This document shows, one piece after another, positions 11,201-20,749 of a DNA stretch of 64,000 bases. The stretch's first letter is position 1, and every line of letters begins with the position of its first letter. A program made the position numbers and the translations under genes. Source of the DNA: Chaetoderma sp. LZ-2023a (Eukaryota > Mollusca > Caudofoveata > Chaetodermatida > Chaetodermatidae); NCBI GenBank assembly GCA_034401795.1, contig CM067370.1, positions 50,627,914 to 50,691,913 of the forward strand. Direction: 5' to 3'. The notes beneath the pieces are model-generated. The model had not been told where the DNA came from, ran no database searches, and worked only from the letters and a program-made list of their open reading frames with translations.

Positions 11201-14200
11201 GGAAGCTGTACTATATATATATATAATCATTTCGTGATGGTAACCGAGTATTATACATTCAATCCAATCCGCATATTTGGTACTCGTTAAAATAACCGTT
11301 TCCCGTTAATAGTTGTATCATACAAGGAAGTGACGTAATTTGGATGGTATTTCCGCGAAGCTATTGCAAAATTTAGTTTAAAATCTCGTTTTATATAACA
11401 TTTATACATTATTTAATTCACAAATTTTTTGTTATTTACACAAACAGCTGAAATTGGGATGTTACGACTTCTATTAGATACCTTTGCTGGGGGTTTTAAT
11501 CGCAATGATTTAACAAAATACATACATTGCTGTCCGACTGGACATCACATTTACCGGTCATCGAAGACAATTCTCGGACATGTCCGGACAATATGGACAT
11601 TTTTTAATTCCTTTATATATATATATATATGTATATATATATAGAGGGGGAGGGAGGGGGGGGGGGGGGGAGAGAGAGAGAGAGAATCAAATTCCTTCAG
11701 TATGGGTGCCTTATGGTGAGAGGAAAAATATAGGTTTATTAAGTTTTATTTTATTTTATTTTCAAGCACATCTCAATTTAAGAAATTATGATATGCGGGA
11801 TTCTCTTTGTCCATTTGCAGATTTTAAGCTAACTACCAAATCATGGCAACCATGTGGCTATTTTAAAACAAACAGTAGTGTTGGAGTGGGAATAGATTTC
11901 TTCATTGTGATTGACAGTCATTTTAATACCTCTAATGTTATGAACTGTTTCAGTGTGGATGTCAGCTGACTGGTTGTTGATACCTCTAATGCTATGAACT
12001 GTTTCAGTGTGGATGTCAGCTGACTGGTTGTTGATACCTCTAATGCTATGAACTGTTTCAGTGTTGATGTCAGCTGACCGGTTGTTGATACCTCTAATGC
12101 TATGAACTGTTTCAGTGTGGAAGTCTGATTGGTTGTTAATACCTCTAATGTTATGAACTGTTTCAGTGTTGATGTCAGCTGACCGGTTGTTGATACTTCT
12201 AATGCTATGAACTGTTTCAGTGTGGATGTCAGCTGACTGGTTGTTGATACCTCTAATGCTATGAACTGTTTCAGTGTGGAAGTCTGACCGGTTGTTGATA
12301 TCTCTAATGCTATGAACTGTTTCAGTGTGGATGTCTGACCGGTTGTTGAGTGATAAAAGAGATCGCGCTATTAAGGTGATACTCTCACTTCATGGCTCAC
12401 TGCCACCAGCACGGCCTCTCAAGCTCATTGGACAGTTACTGACCAGTGAAGAACTGAAAACACGAGACATTGCAAGTAAGATTAACGGAAAGCGTTGTTA
12501 AAATATTATTTCAGTACTGTAATGTGAACATCTACAGTTAAGAAACACCCTTATAGGAAAACTTTTAAATATTTAAAAAAATAATTTTTCTGCCTTATGC
12601 ACTAACAACCAAATTAATTTCAAAATATCCAACATAATCCTTTTCACATTGTAAAGAACTTTTTCAATTCTACAATACATCTCTGTAATAACTTTAGCTG
12701 TCACAGGGACAAAAACCTGCCTATGGCAAAACTAAAATTGGACAAAAACTTGACTAAAGCAAGACAACGGTGAGGCAAAAACATGCATAAATCAAAGCAA
12801 AAACGGGACAATGACGTGCCTAAAACAAACATAAAAAATGGGCAAAAATCTGCCTAAATCATAACAAAAATGGCTGAAAAACAGGGCAGACCACGTGGAA
12901 TTGAATCTTAACTGGAATTTGACTCTGAATGTAATAAATCCATTTCTGTTTGTCCTGTCTTTATAGGAATCCCTCTTGCATTCAGAATCAGGTTTTTGTT
13001 AAGAACATTTCTCTTCACCAGTATTCGTCCGGTCATCACCATTCTTAGCACATTGTAAGACTCTTCTGGTTCTGTTTTAGAGACATTTGTGATAAGGTTA
13101 TTATAGATTTGTATCTTCTTAGCTCACCTGGCCTGAAAGACCAAGTGAGCTTATGTCGTGGGGACCATCCGTCGTGTGTCCGTCCATCGTCTGTCCTTCC
13201 GTCCGTCATCCATCAACTTTTTCTTTAAACAACTTCTTCTCAAGAACTGCTGGGCTGATTTCAATTATATTTGACAGGGTATTGGGATTCAAGTTTGTTC
13301 AAACGAAGTTGATCGGCCAATTTGGCTGGTGGCCATCTTGAATTTTGGCCGATTTTTAGAAATGTTTTTTAAAAATCTCCGAAACTGCTTGGGGGAATTG
13401 ATGCAAATCTCATGAAATATGATCTAGGGCAAGAGCTGAACCAAGTTTGTTCAAGGAAACCTGATTGGTCAACTGGTTTGGCGGCCATCTTTGTTGACCT
13501 TATTTTTAGCAAAAATGACTTCTCCAGAACCGCGGACGGTTTCAGGCCAAAATTTGGCAGATATGATTAGGGACTAAGGGCCATTAAACTTTGTTCAAGG
13601 GAAGTTGATCAATAAAAAACATAGCCACCATGGGCCAATCAAAATATAGCGTATTTCATGGCCATATTGGATTTTTTTATTTGATGGATTTTGAGGCTGA
13701 AATAGGTTTTATGTGTTTTTGGGTATTCTGATCTCAAATTTGCAATTTTCGAAACTGTCGGATAAACGGTTTGGCGGCTATCTTGGATCAATGCCCGCCA
13801 AAAGTTCCCATACTAAAGCACTGGGAAATTTTTAATGTTTTCTCGAGAACTACTAGGCGAATTTCAATTATATTTGGCAGGAAGCGTCCTTAGGGCATAG
13901 AGATTCAAGTTTCTTTAAAGGAAGTTGATCGGCCAGTTGGGCCAGTGGCCATCTTGGATTTTGCCCGATTTTTAGAAATGTCTAATAATCTTCTCCGAAA
14001 CCGCTTAGGGGATTGATGCAAGCCTAATGAAATATGATCTAGGCCATGAGCTAAACCAGGTTTGTTCAAGGGAACTGGTTTGGTGGCCATCTTGGTTGAC
14101 CTAATTTTTAGCAAACACGACCTCCAGAACCGCGAAAGGTTTTGGGCCGAAATTTTACAGATATGATTAGGGACTAAAGGTCATTAAAGTTTGTCTAAGG

Positions 14201-17200
14201 GAAGTTGATCCGTCAAAAAACATGGCCGCCGTAGCCCAATCAAAATATAGTGTGTTTTGCGGCCATATAGGATTTTTTTATTTGATGGATTTTGAGACCA
14301 AAATTGGTTTTATGTCTTTTTGGGTATTCTGAACTCAAATGTGCAATTTTCGAAACAGTTTGGTGGCCATCTTGGATCGTTTTCCTGCCAAAAGCTCCCA
14401 TACTAAAGCAATGGGAAATTTAAAATGTCTTATTCTCCCGAACTACTAGGCCGATTTCAATTGTATTTGGCTGGAAGAATCCTTAGGGCATAGAAATTTA
14501 AGTTTGTTCAACTGAAGCCAATTGAGCTGGTGGCCATCTTGGATTTTGACAGATTTTTAGAAACGTCTTTAAAAATCTCTGAATCCGCTTGAGGGGTTGA
14601 TGCAAACCTCATGAAATATGATATAGGGAAAGAGCTGAACCAAGTTTGTTCAAGGGAACTTGGTTGGCCAAATGGTTGGGCGGCCATCTTGAATGGCCTG
14701 GTTTTCATGAAAACGGTTGTCTCCAGAGCCGCTGAACGGATTGGGGCAAAATTTGGGAGATATGATATTGATGACATGGTCTCTGTTTTCTTGTTAGAAG
14801 TCTGCTCAACTCATTAGAGTTCTATTTATTGTTAATGACCATTCTAGTTGAAATGCCTATGTTCCTGTGCTATTACATGCTCCAATATTGGATAAAGACA
14901 GTCAGGATATGAAATCAGACACAGATTTTTATTAACACTTAGTGTATGCTCTCTTTGACACAATACTGCAGCAAATGTTGCTATAATCTTCATTTCTTAG
15001 GGTTATTCCCTTGAATTATCTTTATTTTGTTGAAAGAAAAGGGAGTAAATATGTCAGAAATGAAACATCAGTATTTACATAGCAATGGTGTGTACATTGG
15101 TGTCCCTTGGATCATCAAAGATACTTAGTTAACAGTTGGATGTTGCTAATAAGAGTATAACATAGTCCTATTGTAAACTTAGTTGTGTAATGTCAAATGT
15201 TTGTGTTTTATTTATTTAGTTGACTATTTGAGTGATATTCATCGCAGTACAGAGAACAGGGATAGGGTAAGTAATCCATGAATAACATAATCTAGAGATT
15301 TAGTTTGTGTTTACTGGTCACTCTCAGAGGAGACGTACAGGTCATAATGCCATCTAATTTTAAAATGAACCTATGTTTTGCCTGGAAACTGTTGCTGCCA
15401 TAGAATGCAACATTTCTTAGTGAAAATAGTTTCAAAATATTCAACATAATAGTTCTTGCATGGTAAGGAGTGTGCCATTTCTTTGCTGGGACAGTTATAG
15501 TATTAACAGAGTGTTTCTGATTGACTTTTATAGTTTATGAAATGTACTGTCACAAGTAAAGCTGTGTCTACTAACAATTACATGTTTAGCCATTAGCACA
15601 CTGATGTAAAAGGTTTAACTGTTGCAAAGTTTACCGAAAGACTGCCAGATATTTTGGGAGCAATGTTGCTGAAAGTATTTGTTATCTCGGACAATAGAAA
15701 TCAGGGTTCGCAAAAATTGGCTAAGTACTTGAATTTTGACATCGGTCTTAGAAAATGCTTGAATTTGAATATTTGACTTGATGTTCTTGACAATGGCAGC
15801 AAGGCATTGAAAAGTACTGGAATATGTGTTTTTGCACACATGAGAATTGTTATGAAATGGTCATTAATTATATGAAACTGATTATTAAGAATAGAACATT
15901 TCGCTGCTCTAGGGAAGAAGTTTATATTTGGATACGGTATATCCTGTAAATTTATCCTGACTAATGATATGCGATGTGTGTTATCCAGGCTTTGGTTGTG
16001 TTCGTGGAAGCTCTAGAAGACAAAGATGATATGATCCGTTGTGGGGCATGTGCTGCACTCGCAGTCCTTAAGGTAAGTAACTAGCAAACTTAATGAAAGG
16101 ATCAAATCTGTCACTCAAGTGTCTCATGTCATAATCAAATAACAATGGTCTGGCAGAAAACAGACAAAGGTCCGATAGTAATCTTCTGAATTGCATGTTT
16201 TTCGTGAATTTATAATCTAATAAACATTGTTGAATATTTTGAAACTAATTTGTGCCCTGCGCAACACCTCCAAATCAATTCCTATACAACAGACTGCCAT
16301 GTCCAAATGAAATTTGTTTCAAGATTTTCAACAGCTTACCTGTGTTGTTATTTTGAAATTGAGATGCTGGGAATTCAGTGTTCAAAGTGTTAAAATCGAT
16401 TCAAACATGTAGACAAAGTGGGTGGAGCTTAGCTAGAAATGTGTGAGGCATACATGTTATGCAAGTCGATACTTCACTCATTTTTTAATTCATTTATTCC
16501 AATCATTTATTCATTCACTATTCTTTCTCCACTCCCTTGACCACTTTGTAAGAACAGGTGGTTTATGTTTTTACATACATTCATCTATCTGTCTGCAAAT
16601 TTTGATAATGACGATACTAGTTGCCATGGTGTGTTGGGATGATTATGTGATACCACCAGTACTATCAGTATTGCATAATTTAAATATTTATTTGTAGGCA
16701 ACGGAGAGTATCAAGCAGCTTGTATATGTCTGCCAGAACGATAATGCAATATTGGTCAAGGCACGAGCTAAAGACACATTATATATGCTGGGTAAGTTTG
16801 ATTCATTTAATACAATCAAGCTAGTCTTCAGCTACCACCTTCAATCTTGAAATTCCAGCATATCTCAGTTGTTGATTATTTTGAAAGTAATTTGCTTGCA
16901 TATTTTGAGAGCTACCTAAAGGCTAGTGGTCTGTTAATTCAAGCAAGGTTTGAAGAGGCCACAACATAGCGCCTCTGTAAAACATGTGGAATGTTAATTC
17001 AAGCAAGGTGTGAAGAGGCCACAATATAGTGCCTCTGTAAAACAGGTGGAATGTTAATTCAAGTATGGTGTGAAGAGGTCACAACATAGTGCCTCTGTAA
17101 AACCGGTGGAATGTTAAAATAAGCAAGGTATGAAGAGGCCACAATATAGTGCCTCTGTAAAACAGGTGGAATGTTAATTCAAGCAAGGTGTGAAGAGGCC

Positions 17201-17894
17201 ACAATATAGTGCCTCTGTAAAACAGGTGGAATGTTAATTCAAGCAAGGTGTGAAGAGGCCACAACATAGTGCCTATGTAAAACAGGTGGAATGTTAATTC
17301 AAGTAAGGTGTGAAGATGCCACAACGTAGTACCTCTGTAAAACAGGTGGAATGTTAATTCAAGCAAGGTGTGAAGAGGCCACAATATAGTGCCTCTGTAA
17401 AACAGGTGGAATGTTAATTCAAGCAAGGTGTGAAGAGGTCATAATATAGTGCCTCTTATAAAACATATTAAGAATGTGCAATGATAAAATATTCATAACA
17501 TCTTTCTATATAGTCAGAATATTGACATTGACATGATTGATTTGGAGTATTTTCCAAAGCGTCAGTAGGTAGGATTATTATGGTGGATACCATCTCAAAG
17601 GCGGGTACTGTGCCTCTGGTGGTATCATTCTGATATCAATAGAACCTGTAGAAGCAATGATAGTTAAGGAGCAGTGATGAAAATCCAGTAGCATATGTTC
17701 AATAGATGATGATATTTCACTGTGTGTAGGAATTCACATTAACATGAATGCAGGAGCTGCAGTTTTATAATTAATATTTATGATTTTCTGCTGTTTCAGG
17801 AGAAGAAGGAGCGCGTGCCTATGAGGAAACACAGCTTGCCCTTCATGGCTTCCAAGGGATCCAAGTCAAGTTTAGATCTGATATTCATTTCTAG
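2016..17894 (+). CDS. RIPOR/FAM65-like protein, C-terminal part (nine exons)
   Basis: Joining 2016-2235, 5922-6051, 6541-6699, 8280-8432, 12326-12475, 15220-15266, 15989-16072, 16698-16791 and 17800-17894 gives an open frame of 376 residues ending in TAG. Every junction is AG/GT and the phases agree. The order is a Ser/Pro-rich linker (TADSGIESLAKRLSETQ), a conserved helical block (LGSYGPLRCRDIYMLDKL) and HEAT-like helices (VEALEDKDDMIRCGACAAL, then KARAKDTLYMLGEEGARAYE). This layout and the GPLRC block match what I know of the C-terminal region of RIPOR1-3 (FAM65), cytoplasmic proteins that bind Rho GTPases and regulate cell polarity and adhesion. The N-terminal region and promoter would lie left of the window. 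The paralogue cannot be assigned, and the family call rests on remembered motifs. The exons are undamaged although the introns are full of repeats. Confidence 0.72.
2236..5437. repeat. 55-bp minisatellite, about 58 units, starting at a splice donor
   Basis: The consensus unit has the landmarks ATGAGCAAGTACATAGTG, AAACAAACCTGGATATGTC and TTGCTATTTTAATC (55 bp). Variants include CTAGTACATAG, CTGGTACATAG, AATACAGAGTTTG and GTGTGTGAACAAGCC. The first unit begins at the GTGAGCAAGTA donor of the preceding exon, and the last fades at AATCATGCTG. The array fills most of the 3.7-kb intron. A higher-order repeat of 15 units (827 bp) is visible. Reverse-strand open frames over parts of it are by-products of the repeat. 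Confidence 0.95.
5456..5705. repeat. Polypyrimidine tract (CCCTCC / TCTC rich)
   Basis: About 250 bases are almost entirely C and T on the + strand, with CCTCCCTCCCTC and CTCTCTCTCTC blocks, directly after the minisatellite and in the same intron. Such homopurine-homopyrimidine tracts can form triplex (H-DNA) structures. No coding function is supported; the matching reverse-strand Arg/Glu/Gly-rich open frame is a composition artefact. Confidence 0.85.
5922..6051 (+). CDS. RIPOR-like gene, exon b (GPLRC block)
   Basis: Acceptor TTGTTTTCAG ends at 5921 and donor GTAAGA starts at 6052. Starts in phase 0 and encodes 43 codons plus one base: NLGSYGPLRCRDIYMLDKL, then GNILEQLMAIARAGSTVDIQQ. The Gly-Pro-Leu-Arg-Cys block followed by an amphipathic helix is the segment that most strongly suggests the RIPOR/FAM65 family. 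Confidence 0.8.
6178..6411. repeat. Foldback family B copy in intron
   Basis: The left arm has GACCAAGAGAAGACTG, TTTTTGAAAATTTAC and GGCTCAGTTATC; the right arm has GAGCCAATCATTTGAGTG, TTTTCAAAAATAGTCTG and TTGGTCTGCAAATGG. The arms pair over roughly 80 bases and are followed by the usual tail AAGACCACTGCAGAAGC...GAGTGTTAAAGAGTTAA. Short open frames on both strands are by-products of the inverted repeat. Confidence 0.8.
6541..6699 (+). CDS. RIPOR-like gene, exon c
   Basis: Acceptor TGTTTTACAG ends at 6540; donor GTAACA starts at 6700. Two bases complete a Val codon, 52 codons follow and one base is left over. The peptide includes LADYCHNTSVRDLWLQCI, EHERLIFLLDQRFATSI and KEQYSVSSHK. It is predicted helical with no obvious motif of its own; family membership comes from its neighbours. 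Confidence 0.75.
6908..7135. repeat. Foldback family B copy in intron
   Basis: Left end AACCCTTACGTGGTCAAAT, then GTCCATTTGCAGGCCAAGAG and GAATGACTGGC. The centre is near TTGTTTATCGCGCC, the right arm GCCAGTCATTCC...GTCTTCTCTTGACC. It ends near AACATTAAAGT. The inner arms match almost base for base, so a long hairpin is expected in the pre-mRNA. Confidence 0.8.
7136..7782. other. Intron sequence, no gene seen
   Basis: There are three short direct copies of TAAATTCTCTTTGCA-like sequence at 7150-7200 and a G/T-rich patch with GGGTGAGTGTGGGTTG at 7610-7670. No exon with valid borders and matching phase was found. Confidence 0.5.
7783..7859. repeat. Near-perfect 37-bp hairpin
   Basis: The left arm 7783-7819 (starting TTTTGAACATAATTGG) and right arm 7823-7859 are inverted copies separated by TTA. 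They differ at one position, which would still pair as G-U in RNA. The AATATTCAACAG that follows resembles the arm ends of MITE family A, so this looks like a minimal foldback relative of that family, located in an intron of the RIPOR-like gene. Confidence 0.9.
8004..8235. repeat. Foldback family B copy in intron
   Basis: Begins ACCGTTTAATGGTCAAGA and continues AAATGTCCATTTTCAGGC, GTGGAATGCCTGGCTC and CCAGTGGTAAATTTTCAAAA. It ends with an inverted left end, CACAATTTTCTTGACC then ATTAAAGAGTTA. Both outer ends carry the TTAATGGTCAAG type sequence in opposite orientation, so this copy has inverted termini as well as an inverted centre. It lies about 45 bases before an exon. Confidence 0.75.
8280..8432 (+). 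CDS. RIPOR-like gene, exon d
   Basis: Acceptor TTCCTCTAG ends at 8279; donor GTGAGC starts at 8433. Codes for LQEVIVRLMDVCVQDWAWS, TVVTLPHFLRFFDEQRG and LNIVMDIAGE, with one base carried over to the next exon. Start phase (two bases) matches the end of exon c. Trp/Phe-rich helical sequence without a catalytic motif, consistent with a structural region. Confidence 0.75.
8612..10640. repeat. AGCTCACC-type repeat with about ten ~150-bp monomers
   Basis: It opens with the short palindrome-like head AGCTCACCTGGCTGGCCAAG and CCGTCCGTC, then alternates two related monomers of about 150 bp. Each has a variant of CTTCAGAACTTCTATACAG, TTTTGATTGGTC and GGCCATCTTGAATTTTC. Copies of the GGCCATCTTG core occur near 8816, 8949, 9099, 9264, 9415, 9578, 9732, 9847, 10007 and 10300. 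The block ends near GATACAGTTGCGGGCACAC. It occupies half of the 3.9-kb intron between exons d and e. I know this head from molluscan genomes but cannot name the superfamily. Confidence 0.8.
10641..11921. other. Intron sequence with simple repeats
   Basis: Holds a G-rich run at 10749-10763, a TA microsatellite (11213-11226 and 11616-11642) and a G/GA tract at 11645-11686. No exon-like frame with matching phase (needing two bases at the start) was seen between exon d and the 54-bp array. Confidence 0.55.
11922..12345 (+). repeat. 54/51-bp tandem array carrying eight 3' splice-site copies
   Basis: Each unit ends in GCTATGAACTGTTTCAG (or GTTATG...) followed by TGTGGATGTC and TGACCGGTTGTTGA. AG dinucleotides of the acceptor copies fall at 11953, 12007, 12061, 12115, 12166, 12220, 12274 and 12325; spacing is 54, or 51 where AGC is missing. 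The last copy is the acceptor of the next exon, and the first 24 or so exon bases belong to the repeat unit. Upstream copies read into an in-frame TGA (CTATGA) after about a dozen codons. Confidence 0.93.
12326..12475 (+). CDS. RIPOR-like gene, exon e (start of HEAT-like region)
   Basis: The acceptor is the last of eight TTTCAG copies in a tandem array; donor GTAAGA starts at 12476. Two bases complete a Val, then WMSDRLLSDKRDRAIKVI, LSLHGSLPPARPLKLIG and QLLTSEELKTRDIA, plus one base. The start is chosen because only this copy continues in frame with exon d and stays open. The text resembles a helical repeat with the Leu/Ala spacing of HEAT units. Confidence 0.78.
12670..12895. repeat. Degenerate ~35-40 bp A-rich tandem repeat
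   Basis: Imperfect reiterations of GGACAAAAACCTGCCTA and related words (GACAAAAACTTGACTAAAG, GGGCAAAAATCTGCCTAAA). At least five loose copies occur in the intron after exon e. No coding meaning. Confidence 0.6.
13116..14810. repeat. AGCTCACC-type repeat, second family (~560-590 bp units)
   Basis: Head AGCTCACCTGGCCTGAAAG, CCAAGTGAGCTTATG and several GTCCGTC words, then about two and a half tandem units. Landmarks are TTTTCTCGAGAACTACTAGG, GCAGGAAGCGTCCTTAGGGC, GGCCATCTTGGATTTT, CCTCATGAAATATGATCTAG and ATATGATTAGGGACTAA. GGGAAATTT followed by the Leu-like ACTAC word occurs near 13827 and 14412. The same units recur at 32.5-34.0 kb. Lies in the intron between exons e and f. Confidence 0.85.
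14811..15219. other. Intron sequence, no gene seen
   Basis: AT-rich unique-looking sequence with no exon candidate of matching phase. It ends in the T-rich acceptor tract TTTATTTATTTAG before the 47-base exon. Confidence 0.5.
15220..15266 (+). CDS. RIPOR-like gene, exon f (47-base exon)
   Basis: Acceptor TTTATTTAG ends at 15219; donor GTAAGT starts at 15267. Two bases complete an Ile and 15 codons follow (DYLSDIHRSTENRDR), ending in phase 0. It bridges two HEAT-like helices. Small, but both splice sites are strong and phases on both sides agree. Confidence 0.72.
15267..15988. other. Intron with solo MITE-A arm motif
   Basis: At 15420-15445 lies TTTCAAAATATTCAACATAA preceded by GCAACATTTCTTAGTGAAAATA, a decayed copy of the dispersed MITE-A arm. 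No other structure stands out. Confidence 0.5.
15989..16072 (+). CDS. RIPOR-like gene, exon g (HEAT-like helices)
   Basis: Acceptor GTTATCCAG ends at 15988; donor GTAAGT starts at 16073. 28 codons in phase 0: ALVVFVEALEDKDDMIRCG then ACAALAVLK. The ALxDxDxxIRxxAxxAL spacing is typical of a HEAT or ARM helix pair and is the best domain evidence in the gene. Confidence 0.8.
16073..16697. other. Intron with MITE-A arm motifs
   Basis: GTTGAATATTTTGAAACTAATT at 16228-16249 and TTTGTTTCAAGATTTTCAACAG near 16313-16334 are facing copies of the family-A arm about 60-70 bases apart. Short frames here show no exon character. Confidence 0.5.
16698..16791 (+). CDS. RIPOR-like gene, exon h (HEAT-like helices)
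   Basis: Acceptor TATTTGTAG ends at 16697; donor GTAAGT starts at 16792. Phase 0 start, 31 codons plus one base: ATESIKQLVYVCQNDNAIL, then VKARAKDTLYML. Together with exon g it repeats the helix pattern (ESIKQLVYVCQND...VKARAKDTL) of stacked HEAT units. Confidence 0.78.
16915..17462. repeat. 60-bp minisatellite, about nine units
   Basis: Unit landmarks: AAACAGGTGGAATGTTAATT, AAGCAAGGTGTGAAGAGGCC and ACAATATAGTGCCTCTGT, period exactly 60. Located in the last intron of the RIPOR-like gene. Because 60 is divisible by 3, a 20-residue reverse-strand peptide repeat stays open; I regard that as coincidental. Confidence 0.93.
17800..17894 (+). CDS. RIPOR-like gene, last coding exon
   Basis: Acceptor TGCTGTTTCAG ends at 17799. 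Two bases complete a Gly, then EEGARAYEETQLALHGFQGI and QVKFRSDIHF, and TAG at 17892-17894. A GE.G..AYE motif right after the last HEAT helix agrees with the C-terminal end of this family as I remember it. The 3' UTR starts here. Candidate AATAAA signals lie at 19218 (inside a foldback element) and 19929; neither can be assigned. Confidence 0.75.
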
Positions 17895-18925
17895 TCATAA
17901 TCATTTTCAGGTTGAATTCTACATTTTGCTTCAGGTGCTATGTGTATATGTCAGTGTTTATGCGAGTATTATTATTGTGTATGATATATACAATCCGTTT
18001 CTTCGGTAATTGTCAAATATACCTCATCGCTTAAAGTAAATATGATATGATGCTGAAGATAACTTCACATGTCCTATTCCAGAGTTTAGAGTGACTATCT
18101 GGTTAACCTGTACATGGTACACCTCGTTGGTTCACACTACTATGTGTGCCAAAAGAAAATATGAAGCATACAAATCAGATAGAACATATTCTTCACAATG
18201 AGTGGTATATTCTGTTGAATAATTTGAAATTAATTTGACTTGATAGTGTTGCTGCGTATGATAACAACAGCTTTCAGTCAAATTAGATTCAAAATATTCA
18301 ACTGTTTACCTGGATGCTTGTAGATGTGAATTTGAGATACGATCCCTGGATTGCAGGGATGATGAAAGTGAATGTTCTATAAGACAGAAGAAGCTTATCA
18401 TAATGAGATTTGAAAGGAATGCGTGTACTTTGAAAATTATCTTGCTGAATATTGTAGCTGCCTAAAGTCGCAACAACTTTTAACAAGTCTGAGATAAAGC
18501 ATAATTAACTTGCAAATGGGAACAAAATTGGCCTTCATAATAATTTTGTAGTAAGAGACAAAACCTTATTTGTTTGATTAGAAAACATTATACACACCAT
18601 TCGCAGTGACAAACCATCATATTGTTAATGATTCTTGTTTTTCCAATGATCCAGACTGCCCACAAGTCCTACTCATTACCGGATCTGGCTGACTTATGGA
18701 TTTAGACCAATATCTCTCCTACTTTTTCATGCTTTTGAAGCAGAGCCAGCTGAACATCTAAATATTAAAAAATGTTTCATTTTAGTTACTATTTTACCCT
18801 CTAAAATGTCATACGTTTTAATGATCATCTCTGGTAAGGGTGCATAATGACTTAGAAAGTACTGGTATGTTTAGATAAACACAAACTGGAGAACAAGGAT
18901 GCATTTAGCAATTTATGGATATTTG
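17895..18925. other. Probable 3' UTR and downstream flank
   Basis: No further coding exon is needed. At 18210-18300 two facing family-A arms occur: GTTGAATAATTTGAAATTAATTT and its inverted partner AAATTAGATTCAAAATATTCAAC, separated by GACTTGATAGTGTTGCTGCG-type sequence, a foldback of about 90 bases. Confidence 0.5.
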
Positions 18926-19190
18926 ACCTTGATTTTTTCTTTTCATGGCGAAGTCAGCCAAAACCGGCTTCTGTAGTGTTCTTGAGGAATGTCCATTAGA
19001 AGGCCAAGAGAATATTATTTTTGAAAAGCTTCCACAGGCCTGACTGTCTCGATAACGGACCCAGTCATTCCAGTGACAAATTTTCAAAAAATAGTATTCT
19101 CTTGACCTGTAAGTGGACATTCAATAAGCAAATAGTTTAATTTTCTTTACCAAATTTAGTCATCAAAGGGTCATGATTTTCTCACATAAT
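18926..19190. repeat. Foldback family B copy
   Basis: Carries GCTTCTGTAGTGTTCTTGAG, GGCCAAGAGAATATTATTTT, a central TCTCGATAACGGACC and the inverted arm CATTCCAGTGACAAATTTTC, then AATAGTATTCTCTTGACC. Termini again include GTCATCAAAGGG-type sequence. Downstream of the RIPOR-like stop codon, so possibly in the 3' UTR. Confidence 0.7.
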
Positions 19191-19405
19191 ATAACCCTTT
19201 AATGCTCACAATTTGTGAATAAATTGAAAACTTTGCTTAGTAAATGTCCATTTGCAGGCCAAGTCCCGGCTGTCTTCATTTTACAACTGGAATTAACAGG
19301 CTCATTTATCTAACCAGTCATTCTAGTGGTAACATTTCAAAAACAGTCTTCTTGGCCAGCAAATGGACATTTCTCAAGACAGCTGCAAAAGCCACATTGT
19401 TTGTT
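19191..19405. repeat. Foldback family B copy
   Basis: ATAACCCTTTAATGCTCACA, GTCCATTTGCAGGCCAAG, AACAGGCTCATTTATC, CATTCTAGTGGTAACATTTC and CAGCAAATGGACATTTCTC. It directly follows the previous copy, in the same relative orientation. Confidence 0.7.
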
Positions 19406-20749
19406 GTGCTATATTTTAATAAGTTATTACAAAGGCAAAGGTTTCACTATTTGTAGCATAATATTCATCTGTCATTTAATTAACTGAAATCAATCAAGCC
19501 AGATTGTTGGTTGCTCGAGATCAAAGCATTTATTATTATTTTCTAGTTATGTAAAATATTTGAAATAAGCGATTGCTCATGATACTTATCTCAAAACTAC
19601 AGACCACATACAACATGATGCTTATCTCAACACTACAGCCCACAAATCTGATTTCTTTTAATTATCTGATTTGAACCGGCTGTTAGGCAACACTGGCTTC
19701 AATTTAAATATGAAATATTTAACAGATTATTATTTGAGAGTTTATATCGGGGTATAACAAGGTCAAACCCAACTATTTGTATAAAAACATTTTACTGTAT
19801 AATTTAGATTATATTAAATTGACTTTGTGCCATATGTATAAATGCTTCACAAATTGACTGATTTGAAGTATTGAAATCATGAGTGCATGGACTGTTTAAC
19901 TTTATAATAATTATGTAAGATTATGTAAAATAAATTTCTTGCAATTTCTCGTCATTTTAGATGAAATAATATTTATGGCTAGAAATCTTTTATGCAATAG
20001 ACTATAAATACATATGTGTGTACCATATTTGTAAATCTAATCTCTAAATCTGTCATATTTATAATTGTCGATATATTTGTAATTAAGATTCTACTGTATA
20101 TATATATATATATATATATATAATTATGATTCTGTTCTCATTGTGTAATTAAGATTTGTTGACAGAGTTTAACTCTACCTCTGAGGCCTCACTGTATGTA
20201 TTATCCATGTCATGTCAGCTGGAGATTCTTGTCTAGCCCGTTAATGTGCATTTGTTCAAAGGGGGGTAACCATTAAAATTTTGTCTTAGCAGGATATGAT
20301 TCGGAAAAACATAGTTTTTGTTGCATCTCACAACTAGTATAAGTCTGTCTGTCTGTCGGTCGGTCGGTGTGTCTGTCTGTCGCTTTGTCAAATTGATGAC
20401 ATTTCTGACATTGATGCCTGTGTAGCATCTGTAGTGTGGTAATACATTTTCACTGATATGAGCGACTCCTCAGAACCAGAAAGGTTCATGCTAGTTTAAA
20501 ATAGTAAAATAAAATTCTTCCTTCGCAGTAAATGTTTCTATTATCAGGAATTACCTCCCTTGTCATGCGTGTACATTAGTGTGATAAGATGATATTGAAG
20601 TCGTTGTTTTCTTTTGAGATTGAAACAACCATAATGTTATGTTCCATGTGACAGGCCTTCTAAAGGCATAGCTTATTATTATAATAGTAATATTTTCTTA
20701 TTCTCTACGTATAAATAGAAGAATAGCATTTTGAGAGTGTGTTGACTAA
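19406..20749. other. AT-rich flank, no gene seen
   Basis: Contains a TA microsatellite at 20097-20122 and a GTCTGTCTGTCGGTCGGTCG tract at 20344-20385. ATTACCTCCCTTGTCATG-type words near 20549 are reminiscent of mollusc repeats. No reading frame shows conserved protein features. Confidence 0.5.

Noticed and set aside
17079..17426. 20-residue peptide repeat on the minus strand
   Set aside because: It comes from the 60-bp intronic minisatellite, whose period is divisible by three; no start context or splice evidence.
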